Counted from the stretch's first letter, positions 43,249 to 52,876 are shown. The stretch is 64,000 nucleotides of DNA from DASXIF01 sp036498145 (GCA_963708625.1 CAVPSV010000004.1:62001-126000); one strand, 5' to 3'. Notes: generated by a model not told the origin, from the sequence alone. Program-made: numbers and translations.

Positions 43249-44844
43249 ATGAGCACCAGCGATCCGGCCCGTCCGTGGTGGGCCACCGCGGTGTTTTACC
43301 AGATCTACCCGCGTAGCTTCGCGGACGGCAACGGCGACGGCACCGGCGATCTGCGCGGCGCGCGCGACCGGTTGGGCTACCTGCACGAGCTGGGCGTCGA
43401 CGCGCTGTGGCTCTCGCCGTTCTACCGCTCGCCGATGGCCGACGGCGGCTACGACGTCAGCGACCCGTGCGATGTCGATCCGCTGTTCGGCACGCTGGCC
43501 GATTTCGATGCGTTGCTGTCCGACGCGCACGAGCGCGGTCTGCGGGTGACGATCGACCTGGTGCCGAACCACCTCTCGGCGCAGCATCCGTGGTTCGTCG
43601 AAGCACTCGCGTCGCCGCCGGGTAGCGCCGCCAGGGACCGGTTCATCTTTCGGCCGGGGCGCGGCGCGGAGGGCGCTGAGCCCCCTAACGCTGAGCCTCC
43701 CAACAACTGGCCATCGGTCTTCGGCGGCCCGGCGTGGACCCGGGTGCCGGACGGCGAGTGGTACCTGCACCTGTTCGCACCGGAACAGCCGGACCTGAAC
43801 TGGGACAACCCCGAGGTGCCGGCCGAGTTCGAGCGCATCATGCGGTTCTGGCTGGACCGCGGCGTCGACGGCTTCCGCATCGACGTCGCCCACGCCATGG
43901 CCAAGGAGCCGGGCCTGCCCGATCTCGACCCGTCGGTGCTGCCCGAGGCGAAGGCCGGGGCGACGATGCCGTCGCAGCGCGATCTGCGCTGGGACCGCGA
44001 CGGCGTGCACGCATTCCACCGAATGTTCCGCAAGGTCCTCGACGCGTATCCCGGTGAGCGGATGGCGGTCGGCGAAGCGTGGGTCGCCGACCCGGAACGG
44101 CTGGCTCGCTATGTCCGACCGGACGAACTCAACCTGGCGTTCAACTTCGAGCTGACCGAGACGCGGTGGGACGCCGGCGAGATGCGTGCCGCGATCACCC
44201 GGTCGCTGGCTGCCATGGCCGAGGTGGGCGCGCCGTGCACGTGGGCGTTGGCGAACCACGACGTGCCGCGCATCGTGACCCGGTTCGGCGGCGGCCGCGA
44301 GGGTGCGGCGCGGGCCCGCGCCGCGGCGCTGATGCAGTTGTCTCTGCCCGGCGTGCCGTACATCTACAACGGCGACGAACTCGGCCTGCCGAATGCGGAG
44401 CTGCCGGACTGGGCGTTGCAGGATCCGACCTGGGAGCGCAGCGGGCACACCGCGCGCGGCCGCGACGCCGAGCGGGTGCCGTTGCCGTGGCGCGGGTCCC
44501 GGCCGCCGTTCGGGTTCACCACGGCGGCCCAGTCATGGTTGCCGATGCCGGCCGACTGGAGTGCGCTGACGGTGGCGGCGCAGGAGCGCGCTCCGGACTC
44601 GACGCTGTCGCTCTACCGTGCCGCCATCGCGGTTCGCCGGTCGTTGCCCGACCTGACCGGCACCGAGTTCGAGTGGGTGTCTGCGCCGACGCAGTGCCTG
44701 TCCTTCCGTCGCGGCTCGGTGACCGTGTTGCTCAATGCCGGCGAGGCGTCGGTGCCAGGGCCGGCCGGCGAGTTGCTGATCTCCTCCGGGCCGGCTGTTG
44801 CCGGCCTCGTCCCGCCGGCAACCTGTGTCTGGGTGCGCGGGTAG
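43249..44844 (+). CDS. aglA: GH13 alpha-glucosidase
   Basis: A 531-residue alpha-amylase superfamily enzyme that hydrolyses alpha-glucosidic bonds of short oligosaccharides. It shows WWATAVFYQIYPRSF at the start, region I DLVPNHLSAQHPWF, the nucleophile aspartate in DGFRIDVAHAM (about residue 210), the acid/base glutamate in MAVGEAWV (about 274) and the third carboxylate in ALANHDVPR (about 338). It lies 42 bases after glbO. Isomaltase/trehalulose-type specificity is likely but not determined. Confidence 0.92.
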   Translation: MSTSDPARPWWATAVFYQIYPRSFADGNGDGTGDLRGARDRLGYLHELGVDALWLSPFYRSPMADGGYDVSDPCDVDPLFGTLADFDALLSDAHERGLRVTIDLVPNHLSAQHPWFVEALASPPGSAARDRFIFRPGRGAEGAEPPNAEPPNNWPSVFGGPAWTRVPDGEWYLHLFAPEQPDLNWDNPEVPAEFERIMRFWLDRGVDGFRIDVAHAMAKEPGLPDLDPSVLPEAKAGATMPSQRDLRWDRDGVHAFHRMFRKVLDAYPGERMAVGEAWVADPERLARYVRPDELNLAFNFELTETRWDAGEMRAAITRSLAAMAEVGAPCTWALANHDVPRIVTRFGGGREGAARARAAALMQLSLPGVPYIYNGDELGLPNAELPDWALQDPTWERSGHTARGRDAERVPLPWRGSRPPFGFTTAAQSWLPMPADWSALTVAAQERAPDSTLSLYRAAIAVRRSLPDLTGTEFEWVSAPTQCLSFRRGSVTVLLNAGEASVPGPAGELLISSGPAVAGLVPPATCVWVRG

Positions 44845-44851
44845 CGCGTCG

Positions 44852-46999
44852 TTAGCCGAAGTCGATCCAGGCGAGCTGCTGAAGCGTCGACTGATCGCTG
44901 ACCCGGATGCCGCTGGACGACAGTGTCCACAGCGCGTTGTCGACGATCAGGCTGCGATCGATGTTGTTCGAGAGTTGGCCGCTGGTGCCGCTAGTGCCGC
45001 TAGTGCCGCTAGTGCCGTTGCCGACGGTGCCGAGCTGCACCAGGGTCTTGCCACGGACTTGCACCGCGAGCACCTTGCCCATGTCCGTCGGGCTCCAGGT
45101 GCCGACGGGCACGACGACCAGCCCGGTCGATGGCCAGTACAGGAATGCGTGCGGGTCGAACTCGGCCTGCCCGGGCGTGTTGGACAGCACGATGCGCGAC
45201 GCCCTGGTCGGCTTGCTCGGGTTGCTGACGTCGAACAGCTGGACCAGCAGTCCGTTGAGGTGGGCGTACGTGCCGCCGTTCTCACTCACCGGGGTGGTGT
45301 CCTGGCCGACGCCGATCAACCGACCGGCGCCGATGTCGTGCAAGTAGCTGGAGAAGCCGTCGAGTTGCAGCGAGCCCTCCACCCGTGGCTTGGTGGGATC
45401 GCTCAGGTCGAGGACGTAGAGCGGGTCCACCTGGTTGTAGGTGACCACGTAACCGAGCGCACCGAGGAATCGCACCGCGTACAGGCGTTCTCCGTTGCCC
45501 AACCCGTCGACGTGACCGTCGACCGTCAGCGTCGCGTCGTCGAGCACGTAGACGCTGTTCGACATGGTTGGCGAGGAGATGGGTCGCGACGTTGGCGTAC
45601 TGTTCGTCGGCGGCGTGGTGATCGTGGTGGCCACGCGCAGTGACCCGTCGTAGTCCGACAGCGAGTACTGGTTCAGCAGCGAGCCCGGCACACTGCCCGA
45701 GCCCAGGTAGGTCGGCTTGCCGGTGCCGGTGATGTCGAATCGGTGCAGTTGGGTCGAGCTTGACGCGGCGCTCGCCCCGTAGCAGTAGACACAGTTCGGG
45801 TTGCTCGCGACGTAGAGGCTCGTCGTGGTGGCGTAGACGGTGTTCCCGTCTGCCTCGAGGCTGACCGGCTGCGGGTCGGCGGTCGACGTTGCCGGGTTCA
45901 GCGTGTAGATCGTGACGGTCGATGCAGCGGTGTAGTCGCTCGGATGGCTCACCTGCCCGCACGGCACTGTCTCCGGAGCGGCTCCGTTGATCGTGTAGGT
46001 GGGCAGCCAGGTGCTGAGCGGCGCCTTGCCGAGCGCGGATTTCAGCTGCGGCTGCGTCGCGCCTTCCGGCAGTTTCAGCTGCGGCGAGTTGGCCACGACC
46101 AGGCGCACGGTCGGTGCCGATCATCCGCGCGTCCACGATGTCGCCGTCGGCCTGCATCGTCCCGGCGACCCTCGGGGTGCCGTCGAGGTCAACGTAGAGA
46201 ACGGTCGACCGGGCGGCGCCGAGCGGTGCGATGGCGTTCGGCGCCAAGCCGCCGACTGAGGGGCCGCCGATGGCAGGGACGATGCCGTAGCCGAGACGAC
46301 GGGTGCAGCAAAACGATCGCGTGGTCGCCGGCAGTCAGCAGCTGCGCGCTCTGCCAGTTCGCGTACATGGTGAGGTTCAGGCTGCCGACGACCTGGCGGG
46401 TGGAGGCGTCGACCACCCGCAGGTGGCCGTCGGTCACTGTTACGACGCGGTCGCCGTCGGTCTTGACGATGTCCGGCTCGTCGACGCCGATCTCCTGCAC
46501 GTTCGTGGCGGAGGTCTGAGCGCTGGACGCTCCCGTCGCGGCGGCGGGTGCCAGATTCGTGGCCTGGGCGGCATAGGGCTCGGGAGCCGTCACCGCAGAG
46601 CTGAAGCTCGTGTAGCCCTGGAATGCGGTCGGATGCGCCATAGCGTGCGCGCGCAGGCCGGCGAGCAGGGTGCTCGCATGACGAGAATGGCGTGAGCAGC
46701 TTTGCCGCTGGCTGCAGCCTGATCTTGGGCAGCTCGTCCTGGGCGTGTGTGGCCCGGTGCGGCGAACTCGACGATGCGATGACGACGACCAGCACCGCGG
46801 CGATGGCCACCGCCGCGGCGGGGATGAGGGTCCAGACTCGGGCGCGGCGCGCGGCGTGGGCCTTCTGCGTGCGGCGGTGCACCTCGGCCAGCATTTCCCG
46901 CGCCTCGTCGGTGCCGGTCCAGCTGCCGTGCGCCCCGTCGCCGTCGGCGGCGGTGGGTGGCCGGACCCGGCGCAGCCATTCGTTGACTTCGTCAGGCAC
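44852..46999 (-). pseudogene. Membrane-anchored beta-propeller protein, three frameshifts
   Basis: The gene begins 8 bases inside the sigma factor gene. The first frame has a soluble segment (MPDEVNEWLRRVRPPTAADG) and a transmembrane helix (LIPAAAVAIAAVLVVVIA), the layout of an anti-sigma-like protein. Near 46,680 the frame changes to one with TNVQEIGVDEPDIVKTDGDRV, the hallmark of the secreted beta-propeller domain family. It changes again near 46,300 and near 46,110, and the last 418 codons (IYTLNPATSTADPQPV..., ending LAWIDFG) are intact. A GTS codon repeat (four copies) lies near 44,990-45,015. It may sense a signal for the neighbouring sigma factor. Confidence 0.78.
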
Positions 47000-47531
47000 G
47001 GAGTGCCTCGGCGAACTGTCCGGCCGGCGAGTCGCCTCGGTAGCCGCCCGCGTCCAGCGCCGCGGCCAGGCGCTTGCGCGCCCGGTGCAGCCGCACCGCG
47101 TAGGCCGAGGCTGAGCATCCGAGCGCGCCGGCGGCCTCGGCCGGGGTGAGGCCGTACCAGCCCGTCAGGGTCAGCACCTCGCGGTCGGCGGACGAGAGGG
47201 TGGCGAGCGTCTGCAGGAAGGCCTGCTTGAGTTCGCCCAGATCGGCGTCGGATTCGCGGCTGGCATCCTCAAGCAGCCGGTCGATGAGCTGATCATGGCG
47301 GCGGTAGCTGCGGCGCTTGTTGGCGAGGATCCGGCGGGCGGTGCCGAAGAGCCAGCCAATAGGCGGCTCGGGCAGATCGTCGGCCTTGCGGAACGCGGTC
47401 ACGAATACCTCCTGCAGGACGTCCTGGGCTGTCTGCGGGTCGGTCCGGTGCAGCAGGTACGCCAACACCCGGTCGGCGTAGGCGCGGAACCAGACCTCGA
47501 GCAGCGCGCGCCGTTCGACGTCGTCCACCAA
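46992..47531 (-). CDS. ECF sigma-70 family factor
   Basis: A 179-residue sigma factor. Region 2 includes WFRAYADRVLAYLLHR and DVLQEVFVTAFRKADDLPEPPIGWLFGTARRI; region 4 includes LSSADREVLTLTGWYGLTPAEAAGALG and AYAVRLHRARKRL. It directs RNA polymerase to a stress or envelope regulon. The last codons overlap the start of the beta-propeller membrane gene, which probably encodes its regulator. No zinc-binding anti-sigma motif is seen in that partner. Confidence 0.9.
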   Translation of the reverse strand: MVDDVERRALLEVWFRAYADRVLAYLLHRTDPQTAQDVLQEVFVTAFRKADDLPEPPIGWLFGTARRILANKRRSYRRHDQLIDRLLEDASRESDADLGELKQAFLQTLATLSSADREVLTLTGWYGLTPAEAAGALGCSASAYAVRLHRARKRLAAALDAGGYRGDSPAGQFAEALRA

Positions 47532-47630
47532 GCCCCTCCTGATGTGACTCCTCGTCTGCGCCGGGCGAACCCTCGCCTGGTATGTGTCCAGACGAGGCGG
47601 GAGGATTACGGGGTTCTCCGCTCGGCGCGC

Positions 47631-48338
47631 TCAGCTCAGGGCGAGCGACAGTCCGGCGGCTTCTGCGTAGACGGTGCCGTAGGCGGCCGCGACCCGCGTC
47701 CAGCGACCGGCGACATCGACATTGATGTGCGAACCGCGCGGTAGGAATCCCATCCGGGTGAGCGCGCTGAGCGTGCGCAGTGCGACGCCGGCGGTGAGTC
47801 CAGCGTCATCAGGGTGGCTGACGGTGAGCACGACCGAGTCGAGCAGTGCGTCGGCGGCAGCTTGGGACGGATGCGTGCCGACCGTGTCCTGCGCGTCCTT
47901 CAACGCCAGGGCGCCTTGCCGCACCAGGCCGCGGACGATGTCGTCGGGCACGGTCTCGATCCGTCGCCAGCCGGCTTGCGGCGGCAGCCCGGTGCGCCAC
48001 TGCGCGTCTCGCTGCTGCGGTGCCGATTCGCGACCGCCGTCCAGCCAGGCGATAAGTTCGTCCGCCCGCACGGTGGCGTCCGTGATCAGGCCGGCCGCGT
48101 CGCGAGCACCCCCGTTCGGACTGCCATGCGCACTGTCATCGGTGTCCTGCGCCTCGGCGGGCAGCGCGATGGTGCGCGAGACGAGGACATCGAACGGCAG
48201 CCGGGCCAGGATCGTCGCAGCCCCGGGGCCGAGACGCAGCCGTGCCAGCGCGGATGGGTCGAGCGCAAGGGCACGCCGGGCGACCGGCGCGAGTTCGACA
48301 AGCACCTCGCGCACCGCGTCGTCGAGGCCCGTCGACAC
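47631..48338 (-). CDS. Conserved actinobacterial hypothetical protein following ettA
   Basis: The 235-residue protein has no motif I can assign. It is hydrophilic and has two parts, joined by a Ser/Gly-rich linker near residue 75: an N-terminal one with ALARLRLGPGAATILARLPFDVLVSR and a C-terminal one with ALLDSVVLTVSHPDDAGLTAGVALRTLSALTRMGFLPRGSHINVDV. The GTG start is 1 base after the ettA stop, so it is translated with ettA. The gene is conserved beside ettA in actinobacteria as far as I recall. Confidence 0.72.
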   Translation of the reverse strand: MSTGLDDAVREVLVELAPVARRALALDPSALARLRLGPGAATILARLPFDVLVSRTIALPAEAQDTDDSAHGSPNGGARDAAGLITDATVRADELIAWLDGGRESAPQQRDAQWRTGLPPQAGWRRIETVPDDIVRGLVRQGALALKDAQDTVGTHPSQAAADALLDSVVLTVSHPDDAGLTAGVALRTLSALTRMGFLPRGSHINVDVAGRWTRVAAAYGTVYAEAAGLSLALS

Positions 48339-48339
48339 C

Positions 48340-50019
48340 TCAGTCCCGGTTGAGCTTGCGATGCGTCACGGCGTGCGGACGGGCCGCGTCGGGTCCGAGC
48401 CGTTCGACCTTGTTCTTTTCGTAGGAATCGAAGTTGCCCTCGAACCAGAACCACCTGGCGGGGTTCTCGTCGTCGCCCTCCCAGGCGAGGATGTGCGTCG
48501 CGACCCGGTCCAGGAACCACCGGTCGTGGCTGGTGATCACGGCGCAGCCGGGGAACTCGAGCAGCGCGTTCTCCAGCGAGCCAAGGGTCTCCACGTCGAG
48601 GTCGTTGGTCGGCTCGTCGAGGATCAGTACGTTGCCGCCCTCTTTCAGGGTCAAGGCCAGGTTGAGCCGGTTGCGCTCACCGCCGGATAGCACTCCCGCG
48701 GGCTTCTGCTGGTCCGGGCCCTTGAAGCCGAACGCGGAGACGTAAGCGCGCGACGGCATCTCGACGTGCCCGACGTTGATGTAGTCCAGGCCGTCGGAGA
48801 CCACCTGCCACACCGTCTTGCTCGGGTCGATGCCGGCGCGGTTCTGGTCGACGTAACTCAGCTGCACGGTCTCACCGATTCGCAGCTCACCGGAGTCGGG
48901 CTTCTCCTGGCCGACCATCATCTTGAACAGGGTCGTCTTGCCGACGCCGTTCGGACCGATCACGCCGACGATGCCACCTCGCGGCAGCGTGAACGACACG
49001 TCATCCCACAGCAGTTCGTCGAAGCCCTTGGTGAGGGCGGAGGCCTCGACCACGAGACTGCCCAGGCGTGGCCCCGGTGGAATCTGGATCTCCTCGAAGT
49101 CGAGCTTGCGCGTCTTCTCCGCCTCGGTGGCCATTTCCTCGTACCGCTGCAGGCGGGCGCGGCTTTTCGCTTGCCGGCCGCGCGCGTTCTGCCGGACCCA
49201 CTCCAGTTCCTCGCGCAGGCGCCGTTCCAGCTTCTGGTCCTTCTTGCCCTGGACCGTCAGGCGCTCGGCCTTCTTCTCCAGGTAGGTGGAGTAGTTGCCC
49301 TCGTACGGGTACGCGCGCCCACGGTCGAGTTCGAGAATCCATTCGGCGACGTTGTCGAGGAAGTACCTATCGTGGGTGACGGCGAGGATCGTGCCCGGGT
49401 ACTTGGCCAGGTGCTGTTCCAGCCACTGCACGCTCTCGGCGTCGAGGTGGTTGGTGGGCTCATCCAGCAGCAGCAGGTCCGGCGCCTCCAGCAGCAGTTT
49501 GCACAGCGCCACCCGGCGCCGCTCGCCGCCGGACAGATGCGTGACCGGCTCGTCGCCTGGCGGGCAGCGCAGCGCGTCCATCGCCTGCTCGATGCGGCTG
49601 TCGAGTTCCCAGCCCTCGGCGTGCTCGATGGTCTCCATCAGCTCGCCCTGCTCGGCAAGCAGCGTGTCGAAGTCGGCATCGGGCTCGCCCATGGCTGCGG
49701 AGACTTCCTCGAACCTCTTGAGCGTGGCGCGCAGGCTGGCAACGGCTTGCTCGACGTTCTCGCGAACCGTCTTCGTCTCGTCCAGCTTTGGTTCCTGCGG
49801 GAGCAAGCCGACCGTCGCGCCGGGGGCGAGCATCGCGTCACCGTTGGACGCCTGGTCCAATCCGGCCATGATCCGCAGCACGCTCGACTTGCCAGCACCG
49901 TTGGGGCCCACCACGCCGATCTTCGCGCCAGGCAGGAATGACAGGGTGACGTCGTCGAGGATCACCTTGTCGCCGTGCGCCTTGCGCACCTTGTACATCG
50001 TGTAGATGAACTGAGCCAC
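48340..50019 (-). CDS. ettA: Energy-dependent translational throttle protein EttA (ABC-F)
   Basis: A 559-residue ABC-F protein with two nucleotide-binding domains and no membrane part. Walker A motifs are VGPNGAGKSSVLRIM and IGPNGVGKTTLFKMM; signatures are HLSGGERRRVALCKLLL and LSGGERNRLNLALTL; the Walker B/ATP-binding aspartates are in LLLLDEPTNHLDAES and VLILDEPTNDLDVET. It binds the ribosomal E site and gates elongation by ATP level. The GTG at 50019 gives the canonical start MAQFIYTMYKVRKAHG. Confidence 0.96.
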   Translation of the reverse strand: MAQFIYTMYKVRKAHGDKVILDDVTLSFLPGAKIGVVGPNGAGKSSVLRIMAGLDQASNGDAMLAPGATVGLLPQEPKLDETKTVRENVEQAVASLRATLKRFEEVSAAMGEPDADFDTLLAEQGELMETIEHAEGWELDSRIEQAMDALRCPPGDEPVTHLSGGERRRVALCKLLLEAPDLLLLDEPTNHLDAESVQWLEQHLAKYPGTILAVTHDRYFLDNVAEWILELDRGRAYPYEGNYSTYLEKKAERLTVQGKKDQKLERRLREELEWVRQNARGRQAKSRARLQRYEEMATEAEKTRKLDFEEIQIPPGPRLGSLVVEASALTKGFDELLWDDVSFTLPRGGIVGVIGPNGVGKTTLFKMMVGQEKPDSGELRIGETVQLSYVDQNRAGIDPSKTVWQVVSDGLDYINVGHVEMPSRAYVSAFGFKGPDQQKPAGVLSGGERNRLNLALTLKEGGNVLILDEPTNDLDVETLGSLENALLEFPGCAVITSHDRWFLDRVATHILAWEGDDENPARWFWFEGNFDSYEKNKVERLGPDAARPHAVTHRKLNRD

Positions 50020-50222
50020 TATCCGTCCAAACTCCGTGAGTACGCGCCGCAATCGCGGCGCTCGCCAGTGCCGCGCGAGTCTGCCCGCGCGGGCTCCTCT
50101 CCAGTGTCCCAGCCCGGTGGTAGCGACCGCGCCCGTCCCCTGCCGTGGCTGCGCCCTCCCCGGTCAGCGTCCTCGGTCAGCGCCACCCTGACGTCCACGC
50201 TGACGCTTGGCCAACCAGCCTC

Positions 50223-50250
50223 GGCGGCCGCCCCTGGCGGGACGGCCGCC
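50223..50250 (-). terminator. Hairpin downstream of ssb
   Basis: GGCGGCCG (50223-50230) pairs perfectly with CGGCCGCC (50243-50250) around a 12-base loop, 28 bases past the ssb stop and before ettA. No T-run is present. Confidence 0.5.
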
Positions 50251-50277
50251 GCGCGGGTCAACCTGCCTTGGCCAGGA

Positions 50278-50766
50278 CTAGCTCCTCGGCGTCCTCCGCC
50301 GCTCGGCGGTGCCGGGTTCGGATGCGGTGGACAGGCCGAGCCACTCGTCACTGGTGTCGGCAGGCATACCGCTCTCGTCGGCGTCGACCTGAGTGACGGC
50401 GCGCGGGCGATAGGTCTTGGTGAATTCGGTGGTGCCCCGGGACAGGTCGTGCCCGACAGCACCTGCCTCCAGTTCGTAGGCGACCTTGCGCACTTCGTTC
50501 ACGACGTATTCGCGGGAGTAGTACCGCCCGGTGACCAGCACAGGTTGGCCTTTGTGCACCGATAGTGCGACGTTCTCGCCCAATGCGCGCCAGCAGGTGA
50601 CCGTGACGAACAGTGTCCCGTTGTCCACGAAACCTCCCTGCTCGCGGTCGTAGCGGCGCGACGTGGAAGCCATCCGGAAGTTGGTCACCGCATGTCCGTT
50701 CTTGGTGACTCGCATCCTCGGCTCGTCGACCACGTTGCCGACGACGGTCATGATCGTGTCGTTCAT
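50278..50766 (-). CDS. Single-stranded DNA-binding protein (second SSB, SsbB type)
   Basis: The 162-residue protein has an N-terminal OB fold: MNDTIMTVVGNVVDEPRMRV, TNFRMASTSRRYDREQGGF, VTCWRALGENVALSVHKGQPVLVTGRY. The acidic C-terminal tip of a replicative SSB (DDDIPF type) is missing; the tail ends TAERRRTPRS. This, and the position next to ettA as in Rv2477c-Rv2478c, mark it as the accessory actinobacterial SSB paralogue, possibly used in recombination or natural competence. Confidence 0.9.
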   Translation of the reverse strand: MNDTIMTVVGNVVDEPRMRVTKNGHAVTNFRMASTSRRYDREQGGFVDNGTLFVTVTCWRALGENVALSVHKGQPVLVTGRYYSREYVVNEVRKVAYELEAGAVGHDLSRGTTEFTKTYRPRAVTQVDADESGMPADTSDEWLGLSTASEPGTAERRRTPRS

Positions 50767-50988
50767 CCGTTCCTCACTCTTCGACAGGACGCCCTACCTG
50801 GGCGTGCACTGCGTCAAGCAAAGCGTCGGACGGGGGGTGACGAGGCTCCCTTGGGCATCGTTTGTGGACAAGCAGTGACGCTGTGGATTCGCCCCGCCGA
50901 CAACGTCGTTGCGCCGTGCTACGCGCCGCGTTCGTTGCCGAGAGAAAAGTCAGTCGCGGCGCAATGTTGACAAGCGCAGACTTAGTAC

Positions 50989-51111
50989 ATGGTTGCCCTC
51001 GTGCTCACCCTCGTCGCGTTCATCGCGTTCGGCGTCGCGGCCGTGCGCGGTTGGCTACCCGACACCCGCGACCCGGAGTTCTCGTTGGGCCGGGTTCTGC
51101 ACGGCCGATAG
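50989..51111 (+). CDS. Small membrane protein, 40 residues
   Basis: A short frame MVALVLTLVAFIAFGVAAVR then GWLPDTRDPEFSLGRVLHGR. The first 20 residues are one transmembrane helix, and the DTRDPEFSLG segment resembles small actinobacterial hypotheticals. No strong ribosome-binding site is seen and the gene is too short to be secure. It lies just upstream of the hydrolase promoter. Function unknown. Confidence 0.55.
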   Translation: MVALVLTLVAFIAFGVAAVRGWLPDTRDPEFSLGRVLHGR

Positions 51112-51116
51112 CAGAG

Positions 51117-51145
51117 TTGACAACGTAAGTTAATCATCGTAACTT
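51117..51145 (+). promoter_or_regulatory. Promoter and TetR-type operator of the hydrolase-regulator operon
   Basis: TTGACA (51117-51122) and TAACTT (51140-51145) are exactly 17 bases apart. Inside and overlapping the -10 element is the palindrome AAGTTA-N7-TAACTT (51127-51145). A second, wider pair AGTTAAT ... ATTAACT reaches to about 51,164. The TetR-type protein encoded by the second gene of the operon is the natural ligand, giving autorepression. Confidence 0.75.
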
Positions 51146-51181
51146 CTTGGCTAAGAACATTAACTAGCCAGGAGGGCAACG

Positions 51182-52036
51182 ATGACGAGCGCGACACCGA
51201 GCACGCAATTCCTCACCGTAGCCAGCGCTCGGCTCGCCTACGACGTGATCGGGGACGGCCCGCTGGTCGTCCTGTCCCACGGCATGGCGGACAACCGCAA
51301 CAGCTTCCGGTTCCTCGCGCCGCTGATCGCTGCCGCCGGCTACCGAGTGGCAACCGCCGACCTGCGCGGGCACGGCGAATCGAGCACCGACTGGGACTCA
51401 TACACCCGCACGGACACCGCACATGACCTGCTCGAACTCATCAAGCACCTCGGTGGTCCTGCGGTCATTGTCGGGCAGTCGTTCTCCGGCGGTTCGGCCA
51501 CCATCGCGGCCGCGGCCGATCCCGCCCTGGTCCGCGCGATCGTGGAGATCGACCCGTTCACCCGTCCGGCCAAGATCAGCCTCGTCGGCTTGATCCGCAA
51601 TGCGCACCATCGCCGCGGCGGCCTGCTGCTGATGCGCACCGCGATCAGCGGCAGCATCAAGACCTGGCTGCGCTACCTCAACGTCGCCTACGACGGTGCC
51701 AAGCCCGCTGATTGGGACAGCTGGCTCGCCGCACTCGAGCAGAACCTGGCCGAGCCCGGACGGATGAGCGCCGCGATCAACATGGGCCGCGCCAAGCCGA
51801 CCGACGCACAAGCGCAACTGCCCAACGTCGGATGCCCGGTGCTCGTGGTGATGGGCTCGCGCGACCCCGACTGGGCCGACCCGCAGGCCGAAGCAGCCGA
51901 CATCGTCGCACTGCTCCCCCAGGTCGCCGCCAGCTACGTGATGATCGACGGCGGCGGGCACTACCCGCATGCGCAGTACCCGGACCAGGTGGCCGCGGCG
52001 ATCATCGCGTTCCTCGACGAGCACGCAGATGCCTAG
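51182..52036 (+). CDS. Alpha/beta hydrolase
   Basis: A 284-residue alpha/beta-fold hydrolase. The oxyanion region is VVLSHGMADNRNSF, the nucleophile elbow is VIVGQSFSGGSAT (Ser), the acid lies in VMGSRDPDWADPQ and the histidine in IDGGGHYPHAQYP. AGGAGGG lies 6 bases before the ATG. The substrate is unknown; relatives include haloperoxidases and lipid or ester hydrolases. Its stop overlaps the start of the downstream regulator by 8 bases. Confidence 0.88.
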   Translation: MTSATPSTQFLTVASARLAYDVIGDGPLVVLSHGMADNRNSFRFLAPLIAAAGYRVATADLRGHGESSTDWDSYTRTDTAHDLLELIKHLGGPAVIVGQSFSGGSATIAAAADPALVRAIVEIDPFTRPAKISLVGLIRNAHHRRGGLLLMRTAISGSIKTWLRYLNVAYDGAKPADWDSWLAALEQNLAEPGRMSAAINMGRAKPTDAQAQLPNVGCPVLVVMGSRDPDWADPQAEAADIVALLPQVAASYVMIDGGGHYPHAQYPDQVAAAIIAFLDEHADA

Positions 52037-52604
52037 AGCCGGCCTCGGCACCGACGAGGTCGTCTCCGCCGGCGCAGCACTCGCCGACGAGATCGGCTTC
52101 GATGCGGTGACGCTCGCCGTGCTCGCCAATCGACTGGGCGTCAAGCCGCCGGCGCTGTACAAGCACATCGACAGCCTGGCCGACCTGCAGCACCGGATCG
52201 CGACGCTGGCGATGGCCGAGTTCGGTGACGCCATTCGCGAGTCGCTCCAGGGCAAGTCCGGGCTGGCGGCCGTCGAGGCACTGTTCACCGCGTTGCGCGA
52301 CTACGTCGAAACCCATCCCGGCCGGTACACCGCCACCGTCGGCGCGGCATTCGGCGGTCCGGACGACCCGCTCTTCGTGGCGGGGCTGCGAGTGATCACG
52401 TCGCTGCGTGCGGTGGTGTCCGGTTACGGCATCCCGGCGGCGGACCTCGACCACGCCATCCGCACGCTGCGCTGCACCATCCACGGCTACGCGGTACTAC
52501 AAGCGGCCAACGCGTTCCAGTGGAGCAACGACCCGGACCAGAGCTTCGGCTGGATGATCACGTTCGTCGATGCTGGCCTGCGCGCCGTCGGCACTGCCGC
52601 CTGA
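52029..52604 (+). CDS. TetR/AcrR family regulator with WHG-type C-terminal domain
   Basis: The 191-residue protein has an N-terminal helix-turn-helix (AALADEIGFDAVTLAVLANRLGVKPPALYKHIDSLADL) and a C-terminal ligand domain (FTALRDYVETHPGRYTATVG ... AIRTLRCTIHGYAVLQAANAF) of the WHG/TetR_C_33 type. It is read with the hydrolase gene (ATGCCTAG overlap) and very likely binds the AAGTTA-N7-TAACTT palindrome upstream of that gene, with a substrate of the hydrolase as possible inducer. Confidence 0.87.
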   Translation: MPRAGLGTDEVVSAGAALADEIGFDAVTLAVLANRLGVKPPALYKHIDSLADLQHRIATLAMAEFGDAIRESLQGKSGLAAVEALFTALRDYVETHPGRYTATVGAAFGGPDDPLFVAGLRVITSLRAVVSGYGIPAADLDHAIRTLRCTIHGYAVLQAANAFQWSNDPDQSFGWMITFVDAGLRAVGTAA

Positions 52605-52695
52605 GACTTCGTGCGCCTGAGACTTCGTGCGCTGCGAACCGGGCGGCCCCGAACGGCGGCCCTGACCGACGGCCCTGAACTCAGACCCTGACCGG

Positions 52696-52768
52696 CGCCC
52701 CCGGCTGGACTCGAACCAGCGACCTGCCGCTTAGAAGGCGGATGCTCTCTCCTCTGAGCTACGGGGGC
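52696..52768 (-). tRNA. tRNA-Arg (TCT)
   Basis: On the minus strand GCCCCCG pairs with CGGGGGC, the anticodon stem CCGC/GCGG encloses CTTCTAA with anticodon TCT, and the T arm is CGCTGGTTCGAGTCCAGC. Discriminator G; CCA is not encoded. Confidence 0.96.
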
Positions 52769-52876
52769 AGTACGGCACGCTGCCATCACGCCGCGGCTCG
52801 ATGGTCGCACCGTCGCGCAGTGTACGCACGGACGTGCGCGCCCGAGCGTGTTCCGGCGGACCGCCCCAGCTCAGGA

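Noticed and set aside
41116..44448. A 1,110-codon open frame on the minus strand
   Set aside because: Only the 477 codons from the GTG at 42549 encode the flavoprotein. The rest is antisense to glbO and the alpha-glucosidase and has no family resemblance.
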